Below, one piece after another: positions 35,934 through 43,706 of a DNA stretch of 51,437 nt. Each line of letters starts with the position of its first letter. Position 1 is the first letter of the stretch. A model generated the notes under the pieces. That model was not told the DNA's origin. It searched no databases and worked only from the letters and a program-made list of their open reading frames with translations. The stretch lies in the NCBI GenBank assembly GCA_934454655.1, contig CAKSFK010000014.1, forward strand, positions 1 to 51,437, written 5' to 3'. Both the position numbers and the translations under genes were made by a program. The DNA comes from an uncultured Eubacteriales bacterium. GTDB lineage: Bacteria; Bacillota; Clostridia; Oscillospirales; Acutalibacteraceae.

Positions 35934-35962
35934 ATCTTACCACAATGAATTAAAAAAAGCAA
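35934..35962 (-). promoter_or_regulatory. Promoter of the Rrf2 regulator gene
   Basis: Minus strand: TTGCTT (35957-35962), 17-bp spacer, TAAGAT (35934-35939) with extended TGG, followed by AAGAGGTGA as ribosome binding site. Autoregulation is common in this family. Confidence 0.65.
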
Positions 35963-35975
35963 TTTAATTTGAATT

Positions 35976-35993
35976 ATGTCGGTGAATGTCGGT
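35976..35993. repeat. Direct repeat ATGTCGGT x2 upstream of the packaging cassette
   Basis: Two copies of ATGTCGGT at 35976-35983 and 35986-35993, spaced by one helical turn, in the gap between the divergent Rrf2 gene and the terminase genes. A plausible activator or repressor site; no clear -35/-10 for the plus strand was found. Confidence 0.4.
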
Positions 35994-36033
35994 TATGCGG
36001 TGTATTATTATGGCTTTGCCGGGAGGGAAAAAT

Positions 36034-36306
36034 ATGCGTGAAAACGATAAACTGCTTTACGATACCATGAAGTCGCTTCTTAACGAGAAGCTTTCGGACG
36101 CGGAGGTGCAGTCGCTTAAAGACGAAGGGTTTGAAATAAAGAAACCCACAAGAAAGACCGCGGTAATGATTGCTCTGTATAAAAAAGCGGCATCGGGCGA
36201 CCTTTCGGCAATAAAGGAACTGCGTTCCATTGTGAGCGAAAACGGCGGCGGCAAGGAAGCAGACGGGAAAAGCGTGGTGATTATTGACGACATCAGAGGA
36301 GATTAA
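36034..36306 (+). CDS. Small helical protein, probable terminase small subunit
   Basis: A 90-residue, mostly helical protein. The start at 36034 is backed by GGGAGG 7 bp upstream. No clear helix-turn-helix is seen, but size, charge and position directly before the large terminase, with a 23-bp overlap, fit a small terminase subunit that recognises DNA for packaging. The segment TRKTAVMIALYKKAASGDLSAIKELRSI resembles the C-terminal part of some phage small subunits. Assignment rests on context. Confidence 0.55.
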   Translation: MRENDKLLYDTMKSLLNEKLSDAEVQSLKDEGFEIKKPTRKTAVMIALYKKAASGDLSAIKELRSIVSENGGGKEADGKSVVIIDDIRGD

Positions 36307-37594
36307 ACTATCCGAAATAATCGGTGCGGGGTACGATGAATTCTGGAACTGTGAAGAACGTTACCGTGTTTTAAAGGGCGGCAAGGCCTCAAAAAAATCC
36401 AGCACGACGGCGCTTAACTTTATTTACAGAATTATGAAATATCCCGGCAGTAATCTGCTGGTTGTAAGGCAGATTATGAACACCCACCGCGACTCTACCT
36501 TTGCACAGCTTAAGTGGGCGCAGGAAAAGCTGGGCGTTTCGCATTTGTGGAAAAACACCGTATCGCCCATGGAAATGGTGTATATCCCCACGGGTCAGAA
36601 AATTATTTTCCGCGGATTTGACGATGTTTTAAAGCTTGCTTCGGCTACCGTGCCTAACGGGCATCTTAACTTTGTCTGGATTGAAGAAGCGTTTGAAATA
36701 TCGGACGAGGCGGATTTTGAAAAACTTGACCTCTCCGTTCCGCGCGGAAAGCTTGAGGCCCCGCTCTACAAACAAACGACCCTTACATTTAATCCGTGGA
36801 GCGGCGAGCACTGGCTTAAAAGACGCTTTTTTGACCGTCCCGGTCCGCTTGTTGCAACATTTTCCACAAACTACCTTATAAACGAGTTTCTGGACGAAAC
36901 CGACAAGGCTGTGTTTGAAAGAATGAAAAAGACAAACGCGCGCCGTTATGAGGTGGCGGGGCTCGGAAACTGGGGCATTGCCGAGGGTCTGGTTTATGAG
37001 AACTGGTCTGTCGGCAAAAAGGAGATACCGGAAAGCGAGCGTTACAAATGGAAGAGCTTTTTCGGGCTTGACTACGGCTACACAAACGACCCCACGGGTT
37101 TTGTGGGATTTATGGCAAACCCGCTTGACAAGGAACTTTACATTTTTTGCGAGTTCTGCAAAAGGCGGATGCTCAACTGCGACATCGCAAACGAGATAAA
37201 GCGGCTGGGCTTTTCCAAAGAGCGCATACGCGCCGACTGTGCCGAGCCTAAATCCAACGATGACCTGCGGCGTATGGGCATAGGCAGAATCACGCCGTCG
37301 GTTAAAGGGCGCGACAGCATTTTAAACGGCATTGCGGCAATAAACGAGTACCGCATTACCGTAAACCCCGACTGCGTTAATATGATTCGTGAGTTATCCA
37401 CCTATATTTATGACGAACGGACAGGCGACGGCGGTCTTAAAATGCCTAAGGACAGTGACAATCACCTGTGTGACGCCATGCGCTACGCTTTTTATGACGT
37501 AAGGTATTTTCACCCCGAAAAGGGGAACGCAGACAGCGGCGGATATTCCTCCGGCATAAGCCGGGGCGATTTAAACGGAGGTTGGGACATATGA
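36284..37594 (+). CDS. Phage terminase large subunit (PBSX type)
   Basis: DNA-packaging motor, 436 residues. ATPase domain: Walker A-like GGKASKKSS (32-40), Walker B FVWIEE (130-135), coupling motif TFNP (177-180). Nuclease domain: Asp263 in GLDYGYTNDPTG, Asp318 in RADCAEPKSNDD, and Asp398 in NHLCDAMRYA, so the three metal-binding acids are intact. The only in-frame start I can find is TTG at 36284, inside the previous gene and with a weak ribosome binding site, suggesting coupling. No frameshift or stop is seen. Confidence 0.92.
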   Translation: MTTSEEIKLSEIIGAGYDEFWNCEERYRVLKGGKASKKSSTTALNFIYRIMKYPGSNLLVVRQIMNTHRDSTFAQLKWAQEKLGVSHLWKNTVSPMEMVYIPTGQKIIFRGFDDVLKLASATVPNGHLNFVWIEEAFEISDEADFEKLDLSVPRGKLEAPLYKQTTLTFNPWSGEHWLKRRFFDRPGPLVATFSTNYLINEFLDETDKAVFERMKKTNARRYEVAGLGNWGIAEGLVYENWSVGKKEIPESERYKWKSFFGLDYGYTNDPTGFVGFMANPLDKELYIFCEFCKRRMLNCDIANEIKRLGFSKERIRADCAEPKSNDDLRRMGIGRITPSVKGRDSILNGIAAINEYRITVNPDCVNMIRELSTYIYDERTGDGGLKMPKDSDNHLCDAMRYAFYDVRYFHPEKGNADSGGYSSGISRGDLNGGWDI

Positions 37595-37806
37595 CAGCTG
37601 TAATAATTATTATTGCCGTTCTGGCGGCGTTTTTCTGGGGACTTATGTGGGGGTGCGCCTCCTGTGAAAAACAAACGCCGAAAATTAAAACCGTGCAAAA
37701 ACAGCACGGCGAAGAAAAGGATGAGCTTTACCGCATACGTCTTGAGTATAACAATTTTTTGAACTATGACGGAACGGTTCAGAGCGAAAAAGGAAAGGAT
37801 GAATAA
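37591..37806 (+). CDS. Small single-span membrane protein in the packaging cassette
   Basis: 71 residues: a strongly hydrophobic N-terminal helix (about 2-22, TAVIIIIAVLAAFFWGLMW), a CASC pair, then a charged tail. GGAGG 9 bp before the ATG at 37591. Not recognised. Its place between terminase and scaffold is unusual. It could be a pinholin, spanin-like or membrane anchor for particle assembly; none of these can be shown. Confidence 0.7.
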   Translation: MTAVIIIIAVLAAFFWGLMWGCASCEKQTPKIKTVQKQHGEEKDELYRIRLEYNNFLNYDGTVQSEKGKDE

Positions 37807-37809
37807 CAA

Positions 37810-38451
37810 ATGGAAAGGTTAAATGCCGAAAACGAGGCGATACCAAACGCCGAGGATGAGTGCTGCACTGCGGCAAAGGGCGATACCGCGCCCGAAGCCG
37901 CCGAAGAGCTATTCGTTCCTGTAAAATTCAACAAGGAAGTAAGAAACTTAAGTCCCGAGGACGCCGGCGTTCTGGCGCAGAAGGGGCTTAAGTTCGAGGC
38001 AATAAAGCACGATTACGAAACGCTTAAAGCATTGGCGGCAGACAGCGGCCGCAGTGTTTCGGAATTTTTAAATGCGGTTAAAAGCGATATGCAGGAAAAC
38101 CGCAAAAAGGAGCTTGCCGAAAAATGCGGCGGCAACAGCGAAATGGCGGAATACGTTTTAAAGCTTGAAAACAGGTCGGAAAACGACAACGGTTTTTCTG
38201 AGATTAAGGCGGAGTTCCCCGAAATATCGGATATTTCACAGCTGCCCGAAAGCGTTGTTGAAAACGCAAGGCTTAAGGGGACAATGCTGCTTGACGAATA
38301 TCTGAGATACCGCCGTGCCGCCGAGAAAGCCGCCGCGCAGACCGCCGCCGAAAACCGCCGCGCGGCAAAAATGAGCCTCGGTTCGCAATCGGACCGCAGG
38401 GGCGGAATTAATCCCGAAACCGCCGAATTTTTAAAGGGACTTTGGAAATAA
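37810..38451 (+). CDS. Probable capsid scaffolding protein
   Basis: 213 residues, strongly charged and helical, rich in Ala, Glu, Lys and Arg, with an acidic N-terminus and a long helical stretch at about 155-190. No membrane span or enzyme motif. The position directly upstream of the capsid gene and the composition match phage scaffolding (GP20-like) proteins. The short gap of three bases to the preceding gene implies coupling. The function is inferred from position and composition. Confidence 0.65.
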   Translation: MERLNAENEAIPNAEDECCTAAKGDTAPEAAEELFVPVKFNKEVRNLSPEDAGVLAQKGLKFEAIKHDYETLKALAADSGRSVSEFLNAVKSDMQENRKKELAEKCGGNSEMAEYVLKLENRSENDNGFSEIKAEFPEISDISQLPESVVENARLKGTMLLDEYLRYRRAAEKAAAQTAAENRRAAKMSLGSQSDRRGGINPETAEFLKGLWK

Positions 38452-38468
38452 AAAAGGAGAAATAAAAA

Positions 38469-39644
38469 ATGGCTATTAATTCAATTGAAAACGCAACAAG
38501 ATATTCAAACGAGCTTGACAAAATGTTTTCCCAAAAAAGCGCAACCGGCTTTTTCGCCGATAACGCGCTCGCGACAAAATTTGTCGGGGCAAAAACGGTT
38601 ATAATTCCCGACGTTGAGTTTCAGGGGCTTGCCGATTACGACCGCGACAACGGCTTTACAAGGGGCGCCATAACGGTTTCGAATTCTTCCTACACAATGT
38701 CTATGGACCGCGCGCGTTCGCTTCAGATAGACCGTGAGGATATGAGCGAAACGGGCATTGCGAACCTTGCGGGCAAGATACTGGGCGAATATGTACGCAC
38801 AAAGGTTGTTCCGGAGTGCGACGCTTACGTTATTTCAAAGCTTGCGGCTCTCGCGAACACGCGCTCGAACACCGTATCGGGCGATAAAACAAAGCCGTAT
38901 GAAACGCTTATAAGCCTTATAAACAAGGTTCAGGCAGAGGTCGGCTACGACGAAGAGCTGGTTGCCTTTGTTGACAGTTATATGTTTGCGGCGCTTCAGA
39001 ACTCGGCTGAAATTTCACGTATGATAACCGTTTCGGACTTTAAACAGGGCGACGTTAACCTTAAGGTTAAATCCATTAACGGCGTTGCGCTTATACCCGT
39101 GGTTTCCGAGCGTATGAAAACCGATTACACCTTTAACTCTTCCGAGGCGGGCGGTTTTACGCCGAAATCGGGCGCCAGAGAGGTATATATGCTTGTGTGT
39201 CCGAAAAACGGCGCTCATCTTGTTAAAAAGACCGAGAATATGAGGATATTCACACCCGAACAAAACCTTGACGCCGACGCCTACAAGTTTGATTACCGCA
39301 TTTACTACGATGTATTTGTAAAGCGCAGCGGACTTGACGCGGTATGGGCATGGCTTTCACCCGCCATTACAATTTCCGCGCAGCCGGCGGACAAAAACGT
39401 TACAGCCGGCAGCATAAGCGGTTCGCTTTCGGTTACCGCAACATCGACGGGCGCGCTTACATACCAGTGGTATTCATGCAGTGACGCGTCCGGCAGAGGA
39501 GCGGTCAAGGTAAGCGGCGGCACTTCAAGCACCCTTACCATTCCCACAGGTCTTACAAAGGGCAAATATTATTACTTTGTAAAGATTATTGTTGACGGCA
39601 TCGGCTCTGTTACATCAAAGGTTGCCGCCGTTACCGTGGGATAA
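38469..39644 (+). CDS. Major capsid protein with C-terminal Ig-like domain
   Basis: 391 residues. Residues 1 to about 298 look like a HK97-fold coat protein: helical N-terminal arm, MSMDRARSLQIDREDM, and long E-loop-like and A-domain strands. Residues about 300-391 form a separate Ig-like domain (SAQPADKNVTAG, TYQWY, STLTIP, KYYYFVKI), of the kind displayed on many phage capsids where it binds carbohydrates such as mucin. The domain is in frame, without a frameshift. AAGGAG lies before the ATG. A terminator follows at 39684-39714. Confidence 0.85.
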   Translation: MAINSIENATRYSNELDKMFSQKSATGFFADNALATKFVGAKTVIIPDVEFQGLADYDRDNGFTRGAITVSNSSYTMSMDRARSLQIDREDMSETGIANLAGKILGEYVRTKVVPECDAYVISKLAALANTRSNTVSGDKTKPYETLISLINKVQAEVGYDEELVAFVDSYMFAALQNSAEISRMITVSDFKQGDVNLKVKSINGVALIPVVSERMKTDYTFNSSEAGGFTPKSGAREVYMLVCPKNGAHLVKKTENMRIFTPEQNLDADAYKFDYRIYYDVFVKRSGLDAVWAWLSPAITISAQPADKNVTAGSISGSLSVTATSTGALTYQWYSCSDASGRGAVKVSGGTSSTLTIPTGLTKGKYYYFVKIIVDGIGSVTSKVAAVTVG

Positions 39645-39683
39645 ACCGAAGGACAGTAAAATTTCGGGTTTGTTAACAGACCG

Positions 39684-39714
39684 GGGGACGGACGGGGTTC
39701 CGTCCCCTTTTTTT
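39684..39714 (+). terminator. Strong intrinsic terminator between capsid and portal genes
   Basis: Perfect 9-bp GC stem GGGGACGGA / TCCGTCCCC (39684-39692/39699-39707), 6-nt loop and TTTTTTT at 39708-39714. Only 20 bp separate it from the portal ATG and no promoter is visible there. Confidence 0.9.
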
Positions 39715-39734
39715 AGAAACGGAGGTAAATTTAT

Positions 39735-41324
39735 ATGAAAACTACACCGCTTGAAATTTACGGAGAGTACCGCGAGGCGGCGGATTTTAAATCATCGCTC
39801 GGAAAACGCGGACTGTATGAGCAAAACGCCGTTAACGAGCGTTTTTACATAGGTGACCAGTGGTACGGTGCCAAATGCGGCAACGAAAGGCCGCTTGTGC
39901 GGCACAATGTTATTAAGCGTATAGGCGATTACAAAATGTCGCAGATATTAAGCAGTCCGCTTTCGGTCGCGTTTTCGGCTGAGGGCGTTCCGTACGACGC
40001 AAACCGCCGCGGGGAACAAAAGGGCGCATACACGGGCGAGCTTAAGTATGACGAGATAAACGACGTTATGGAGTCGCTCAGCGATTATTTCAATGTCACC
40101 GCGGAGCGCATAGGACTCGACGCGCTCGAAGAGCGGGCGTTGAGGAACGCTTATATTACGGGCACGGGAATTATTTACACCTACTGGGACGGCGGGGTGA
40201 GAACGGGAGTTTATGCCGACCCTTACAAGAGAATGGAAATTACGGGTGATATTGCCTGCGAGGTGCTTGATATTGAGAATGTGTATTTCGGCGACCCTTA
40301 TGCCGAAAATGTGCAGAAACAGCCCTACATTATAATTTCCAGCTGCCGCGAAACGGCGGATGTTTTGCGCGAGGCGGCACAGAACGGCGCGGATCGCCGC
40401 ACGCTTGAAATACTGCGGGAAGAGGAATGTGACGGAAAAATAACCGTGCTTACAAAGCTTTACAAGGAATACACTGCCGACGGTTCTTATAAAATTAAAT
40501 GTGTAAAGGTTACCGAGCACACAACGGTCCGCCGCCCTGCCGATACGGGGCTCAGGCTCTATCCGCTGGCGGCGTTTCAGTGGGAAAGGCGCGGCGGCAT
40601 TATGTACGGCGAAAGCGAGATTACTTATCTTATACCCAACCAGATAGCCATAAACCGAATGATTACCGCAAACGTGTGGTCGGCGATGACATCGGGTATG
40701 CCGATGATGGTTATAAACGGCGACACCGTGCCGCAGGGCATTACAAACGAGCCCGGGCAGATAATAAAGGTGTTCGGCAGTAACGAGGATGTGGACGGCG
40801 CCGTAAAATATGTGGCTCCGCCGGATTTCAGCAAAAATTTTGAAAACAGCGTGCAGTCGCTCATAAACAACACGCTCACGCAAAGCGGCGCAAACGAGGT
40901 GGCGCTGGGCGACAGCCGCGCCGATAACGCCACCGCGCTTATTACAATGCGCGACGCGGCTATAATGCCCCTTAACATTGCGAAAACAAGGTTTTACGCG
41001 TTTGCGGAGGAAATATCGCGCATATGGGCGGATTTCTGGATTGCCTGTTACGGAAGAAGAAAGCTTAAAATAAGAACCAAGAACAGCGTTAAATACATTC
41101 CGTTTGACGCTTCGCGCTACGCGGGACTTATTATAAATGCAACGGTAGACGTGGGGTCGGGAGCGGCGCTTAGCGACCGAGAGTGTGTTAACACGCTTAT
41201 AACCCTTTTTGAAAAGGGCATAATAAACCGCCGCGAGTTTCTGGAGCGTGTGCCGGACGGCATTATACCCGACAGAAACGGACTTTTGGCGGCAGAGGAG
41301 GAAACAGAGAATGAAAGGGAATGA
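39735..41324 (+). CDS. Phage portal protein
   Basis: 529 residues. N-terminal NERFYIGDQWYG and VRHNVIKRIGDYKMSQILSSPL, central KPYIIISS-like strands and a long C-terminal helical part with DSRADNATALITMRDAAIMPL are typical of portal proteins, which form the dodecameric DNA gate and head-tail joint. GGAGG precedes the ATG. Unlike most phages, portal follows capsid instead of lying between terminase and scaffold. Confidence 0.88.
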   Translation: MKTTPLEIYGEYREAADFKSSLGKRGLYEQNAVNERFYIGDQWYGAKCGNERPLVRHNVIKRIGDYKMSQILSSPLSVAFSAEGVPYDANRRGEQKGAYTGELKYDEINDVMESLSDYFNVTAERIGLDALEERALRNAYITGTGIIYTYWDGGVRTGVYADPYKRMEITGDIACEVLDIENVYFGDPYAENVQKQPYIIISSCRETADVLREAAQNGADRRTLEILREEECDGKITVLTKLYKEYTADGSYKIKCVKVTEHTTVRRPADTGLRLYPLAAFQWERRGGIMYGESEITYLIPNQIAINRMITANVWSAMTSGMPMMVINGDTVPQGITNEPGQIIKVFGSNEDVDGAVKYVAPPDFSKNFENSVQSLINNTLTQSGANEVALGDSRADNATALITMRDAAIMPLNIAKTRFYAFAEEISRIWADFWIACYGRRKLKIRTKNSVKYIPFDASRYAGLIINATVDVGSGAALSDRECVNTLITLFEKGIINRREFLERVPDGIIPDRNGLLAAEEETENERE

Positions 41325-41646
41325 ATTGCTCAGCCGCGCGCTTGTGCTTTTGGGGCGCGACGGCGGAACGGACGATTCTCTCGCGGTGCGGGGAGCGAAC
41401 GTTATAAATCAGATATTGCTTGATTTAAAGCTTTCCCCGCTTGAGCGCCTGTCGTCCGACGCGGGGTTAAGCCCGGCGCAGGAGGACGCCGTCTGCTACG
41501 GTGCCGCCATGCTGCTTTCGGTTACCGAGGGGGACACCGGCAGAAACGCGTTTTTAACGCAAGCTTATTCGGCAAAGCGGGCGGCGGCACTGGCAAAAAC
41601 CGAACGCGTAAGCGATTGCCTGCCGACGGTAACGGAGGGCGGATAA
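41311..41646 (+). CDS. Probable head-tail adaptor protein
   Basis: 111 residues. An all-helical pattern (ANVINQILLDLKL, LSPAQEDAVCYGAAMLLSVTEGD) fits the gp4/gp6 adaptor or tail tubular A type that binds under the portal. AGGAGG lies 9 bp before the ATG at 41311, which overlaps the portal gene by 14 bp. Family assignment is by size, fold prediction and position. Confidence 0.65.
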   Translation: MKGNELLSRALVLLGRDGGTDDSLAVRGANVINQILLDLKLSPLERLSSDAGLSPAQEDAVCYGAAMLLSVTEGDTGRNAFLTQAYSAKRAAALAKTERVSDCLPTVTEGG

Positions 41647-41647
41647 A

Positions 41648-43678
41648 ATGAAGTATGTGTCATTAAAAAACAAAAATCCCTCTTCGTTTGCCGTAAGGGG
41701 CTTTTCGGGCGGACTTGATTTAGGCTGTCCGCCCTGCGACATTGCCGACAATGCCCTTTGCAAATGCCTTAATATGCGGTACGACAGGGGAGTTCTCAAA
41801 ACACGCGAGGGGCTCTTGGCTGAAAGCGGCGATATAATAGCCTCGGTGTCGCCGTTTTCCGACGGCGTAACCTTTTATGTAACGCCCGGTTATTTTAAAA
41901 TAAAGGGTAAGTACAAAAAAATTGCCGTTGCAACCGAAATTGAGGACGACGCGTATTATCATTGCAACATTTTCTTTGCGGACGCCGACGGAAACCGCAC
42001 CGCCGCGGGTTCGGTAACCTTTAACCGAATTTCCACAGAGGATTTTTACCAGCCTGTGAATATGCTTTTTTACAGCGGAAAACCTGTAAACGGCGGCGGA
42101 ATATTTTTGCTTATAACAAAGAATAACATATACAACACCGAGGAAAAGAGCTATTCTATTTTTGAAATCAGCAAAGACTGTACCGAGTGGAACGAGGTGC
42201 AACGATTTTACGAACCGATCGTTTATATAAACGGGCGTGGAACGCGTTATGAAGAGGCGCGCTCAACAGGTCTTGCCTTCACGGGGAAGCCTACACTGCT
42301 TGAGGCGCGCAATATGCTGACGGACAGATTTAAGGCTTACTTTACGTCGGACGGTCATTCCTCCTGTTTCAGACTGCCGTTTACGGGCCTTTCATCGGAG
42401 AGCGTTCTCTGCCGTGTGTACGTAAAGCCTAACGAATACGCCGATTGGCTTATACAGTCGAACGAGTCGTCCGCTACGCGCAAATTTTTCACGGCGGACA
42501 TAACCCTTAATGTTGACAGGGAGAAAGGAACGGTGTATTTTACCGATTCATCGGGCGATTACGCCGTTCCTATGATGGGTCTTTATCACGAAAACAACAT
42601 ATGTGTTACCGCATCAAAGCAAAACGACGAGCAGGACAGTGTCATTTTCGGCGCGGTGTGCTGTGATAACATCGGCGGAAAGACGGTTTTCGGCAGTAAT
42701 ATCAAAGGAGCCGAGGTCTTTACCGTTTCGGACAACAATCCTCTTTATTTTTCTTCGGGTTCTTCCGTGTCGCTCGGCGTTAACGGCAGTATAAAGTCAC
42801 TCCTGTCGCTTGACGGATACATTTTTGCAATGTGCGAACGTGAAATAATCAAGCTTAAGCTTACCGCAGGCTCGGCACTGAACTCAAATTCTCTTCTTGC
42901 CGATAATGATTCGGTATTTTACGGCAGTGATAAATTTACCGTGTCAAAGTTTTCGGAAAGCTTCGGCATAAAGTTCGGCAGAACCTGCCGCGCGTGCGGC
43001 GAAAATATTGTTTGGCAGGATGAAAAGGGCAATATTTACCGCGTTTCATCAAAGGGCGGAGAGCCTGCCGTTATTTCACGCGGGGCGGGCGCCTTTGCCG
43101 CAGAGGCTCTTTCGGCTTTTGCGGAGTGCGCCGGAGCAAAATACATCTTGTTATGCGGCGGAAAAGCGGTTATAATTGACCTTGAGAAATCCGAAAATGT
43201 ACCGGTGCTTTTGTGGGACTTCGGGGGTATAACCCCGGTCGGTATTGTTTGCGGCGGTGAAAAAATACGCTTTTTTGCCGTTGGGAGCGACGGGAACGTT
43301 TTTTATTCCGCGGGGCTTTCGGGCGGCAGCGATGTTGATTTTAAATACGGCAGTTCCGCGCCCGTGCGTAGCGAAACAAAGGTTAAGTCGTTAATTGAAA
43401 CAAAGCATTTCTCACCCGGCGGAATGTCGGTTAAAAAATATATTGAAAGCGTACAGCTGGCGTTAAGCTCGGGCGGACGTGTGGACGTTTCTTTAAACGG
43501 CGGCAGGGGAAAAACGCTCAGCCTTTCTCTGCCGGATACCGATCTGTCCTGCGGGGCGCAGAGCCTGATTGAAATTATTCCGCACATAGGTCCTGTAAGA
43601 GAGGCATATATAACAGTAAGCTCGCAGTACGGATTTTCTATCAGCGAGATATGCTTTAATTACAGAACGGCGCTGTAA
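41648..43678 (+). CDS. Podovirus-type tail hub / nozzle protein (beta-propeller-like)
   Basis: 676 residues, almost all beta. The N-terminal FSGGLDLGCPP...DNALCKCLNMRYDRGVLKTREG pattern is the usual start of P22 gp10 and T7 tail tubular B relatives. Repeated blade-like segments follow (SLLSLDGYIFAM, FGRTCRACGENIVWQDEKGNIYRV, YILLCGGKAVIIDL). The C-terminus carries a KKYIESVQLALSSGGRVDVSLNGG strand pair. It starts one base after the adaptor stop. It would form the short tail tip that closes the particle. Confidence 0.7.
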   Translation: MKYVSLKNKNPSSFAVRGFSGGLDLGCPPCDIADNALCKCLNMRYDRGVLKTREGLLAESGDIIASVSPFSDGVTFYVTPGYFKIKGKYKKIAVATEIEDDAYYHCNIFFADADGNRTAAGSVTFNRISTEDFYQPVNMLFYSGKPVNGGGIFLLITKNNIYNTEEKSYSIFEISKDCTEWNEVQRFYEPIVYINGRGTRYEEARSTGLAFTGKPTLLEARNMLTDRFKAYFTSDGHSSCFRLPFTGLSSESVLCRVYVKPNEYADWLIQSNESSATRKFFTADITLNVDREKGTVYFTDSSGDYAVPMMGLYHENNICVTASKQNDEQDSVIFGAVCCDNIGGKTVFGSNIKGAEVFTVSDNNPLYFSSGSSVSLGVNGSIKSLLSLDGYIFAMCEREIIKLKLTAGSALNSNSLLADNDSVFYGSDKFTVSKFSESFGIKFGRTCRACGENIVWQDEKGNIYRVSSKGGEPAVISRGAGAFAAEALSAFAECAGAKYILLCGGKAVIIDLEKSENVPVLLWDFGGITPVGIVCGGEKIRFFAVGSDGNVFYSAGLSGGSDVDFKYGSSAPVRSETKVKSLIETKHFSPGGMSVKKYIESVQLALSSGGRVDVSLNGGRGKTLSLSLPDTDLSCGAQSLIEIIPHIGPVREAYITVSSQYGFSISEICFNYRTAL

Positions 43679-43706
43679 AATAAACCTAAAAGAGGATGGC
43701 ACGCGA

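Noticed and set aside
36284..37594. Frameshifted or truncated terminase
   Set aside because: Although the only start is a TTG overlapping the previous gene, both domains and all catalytic acids are present in one frame.
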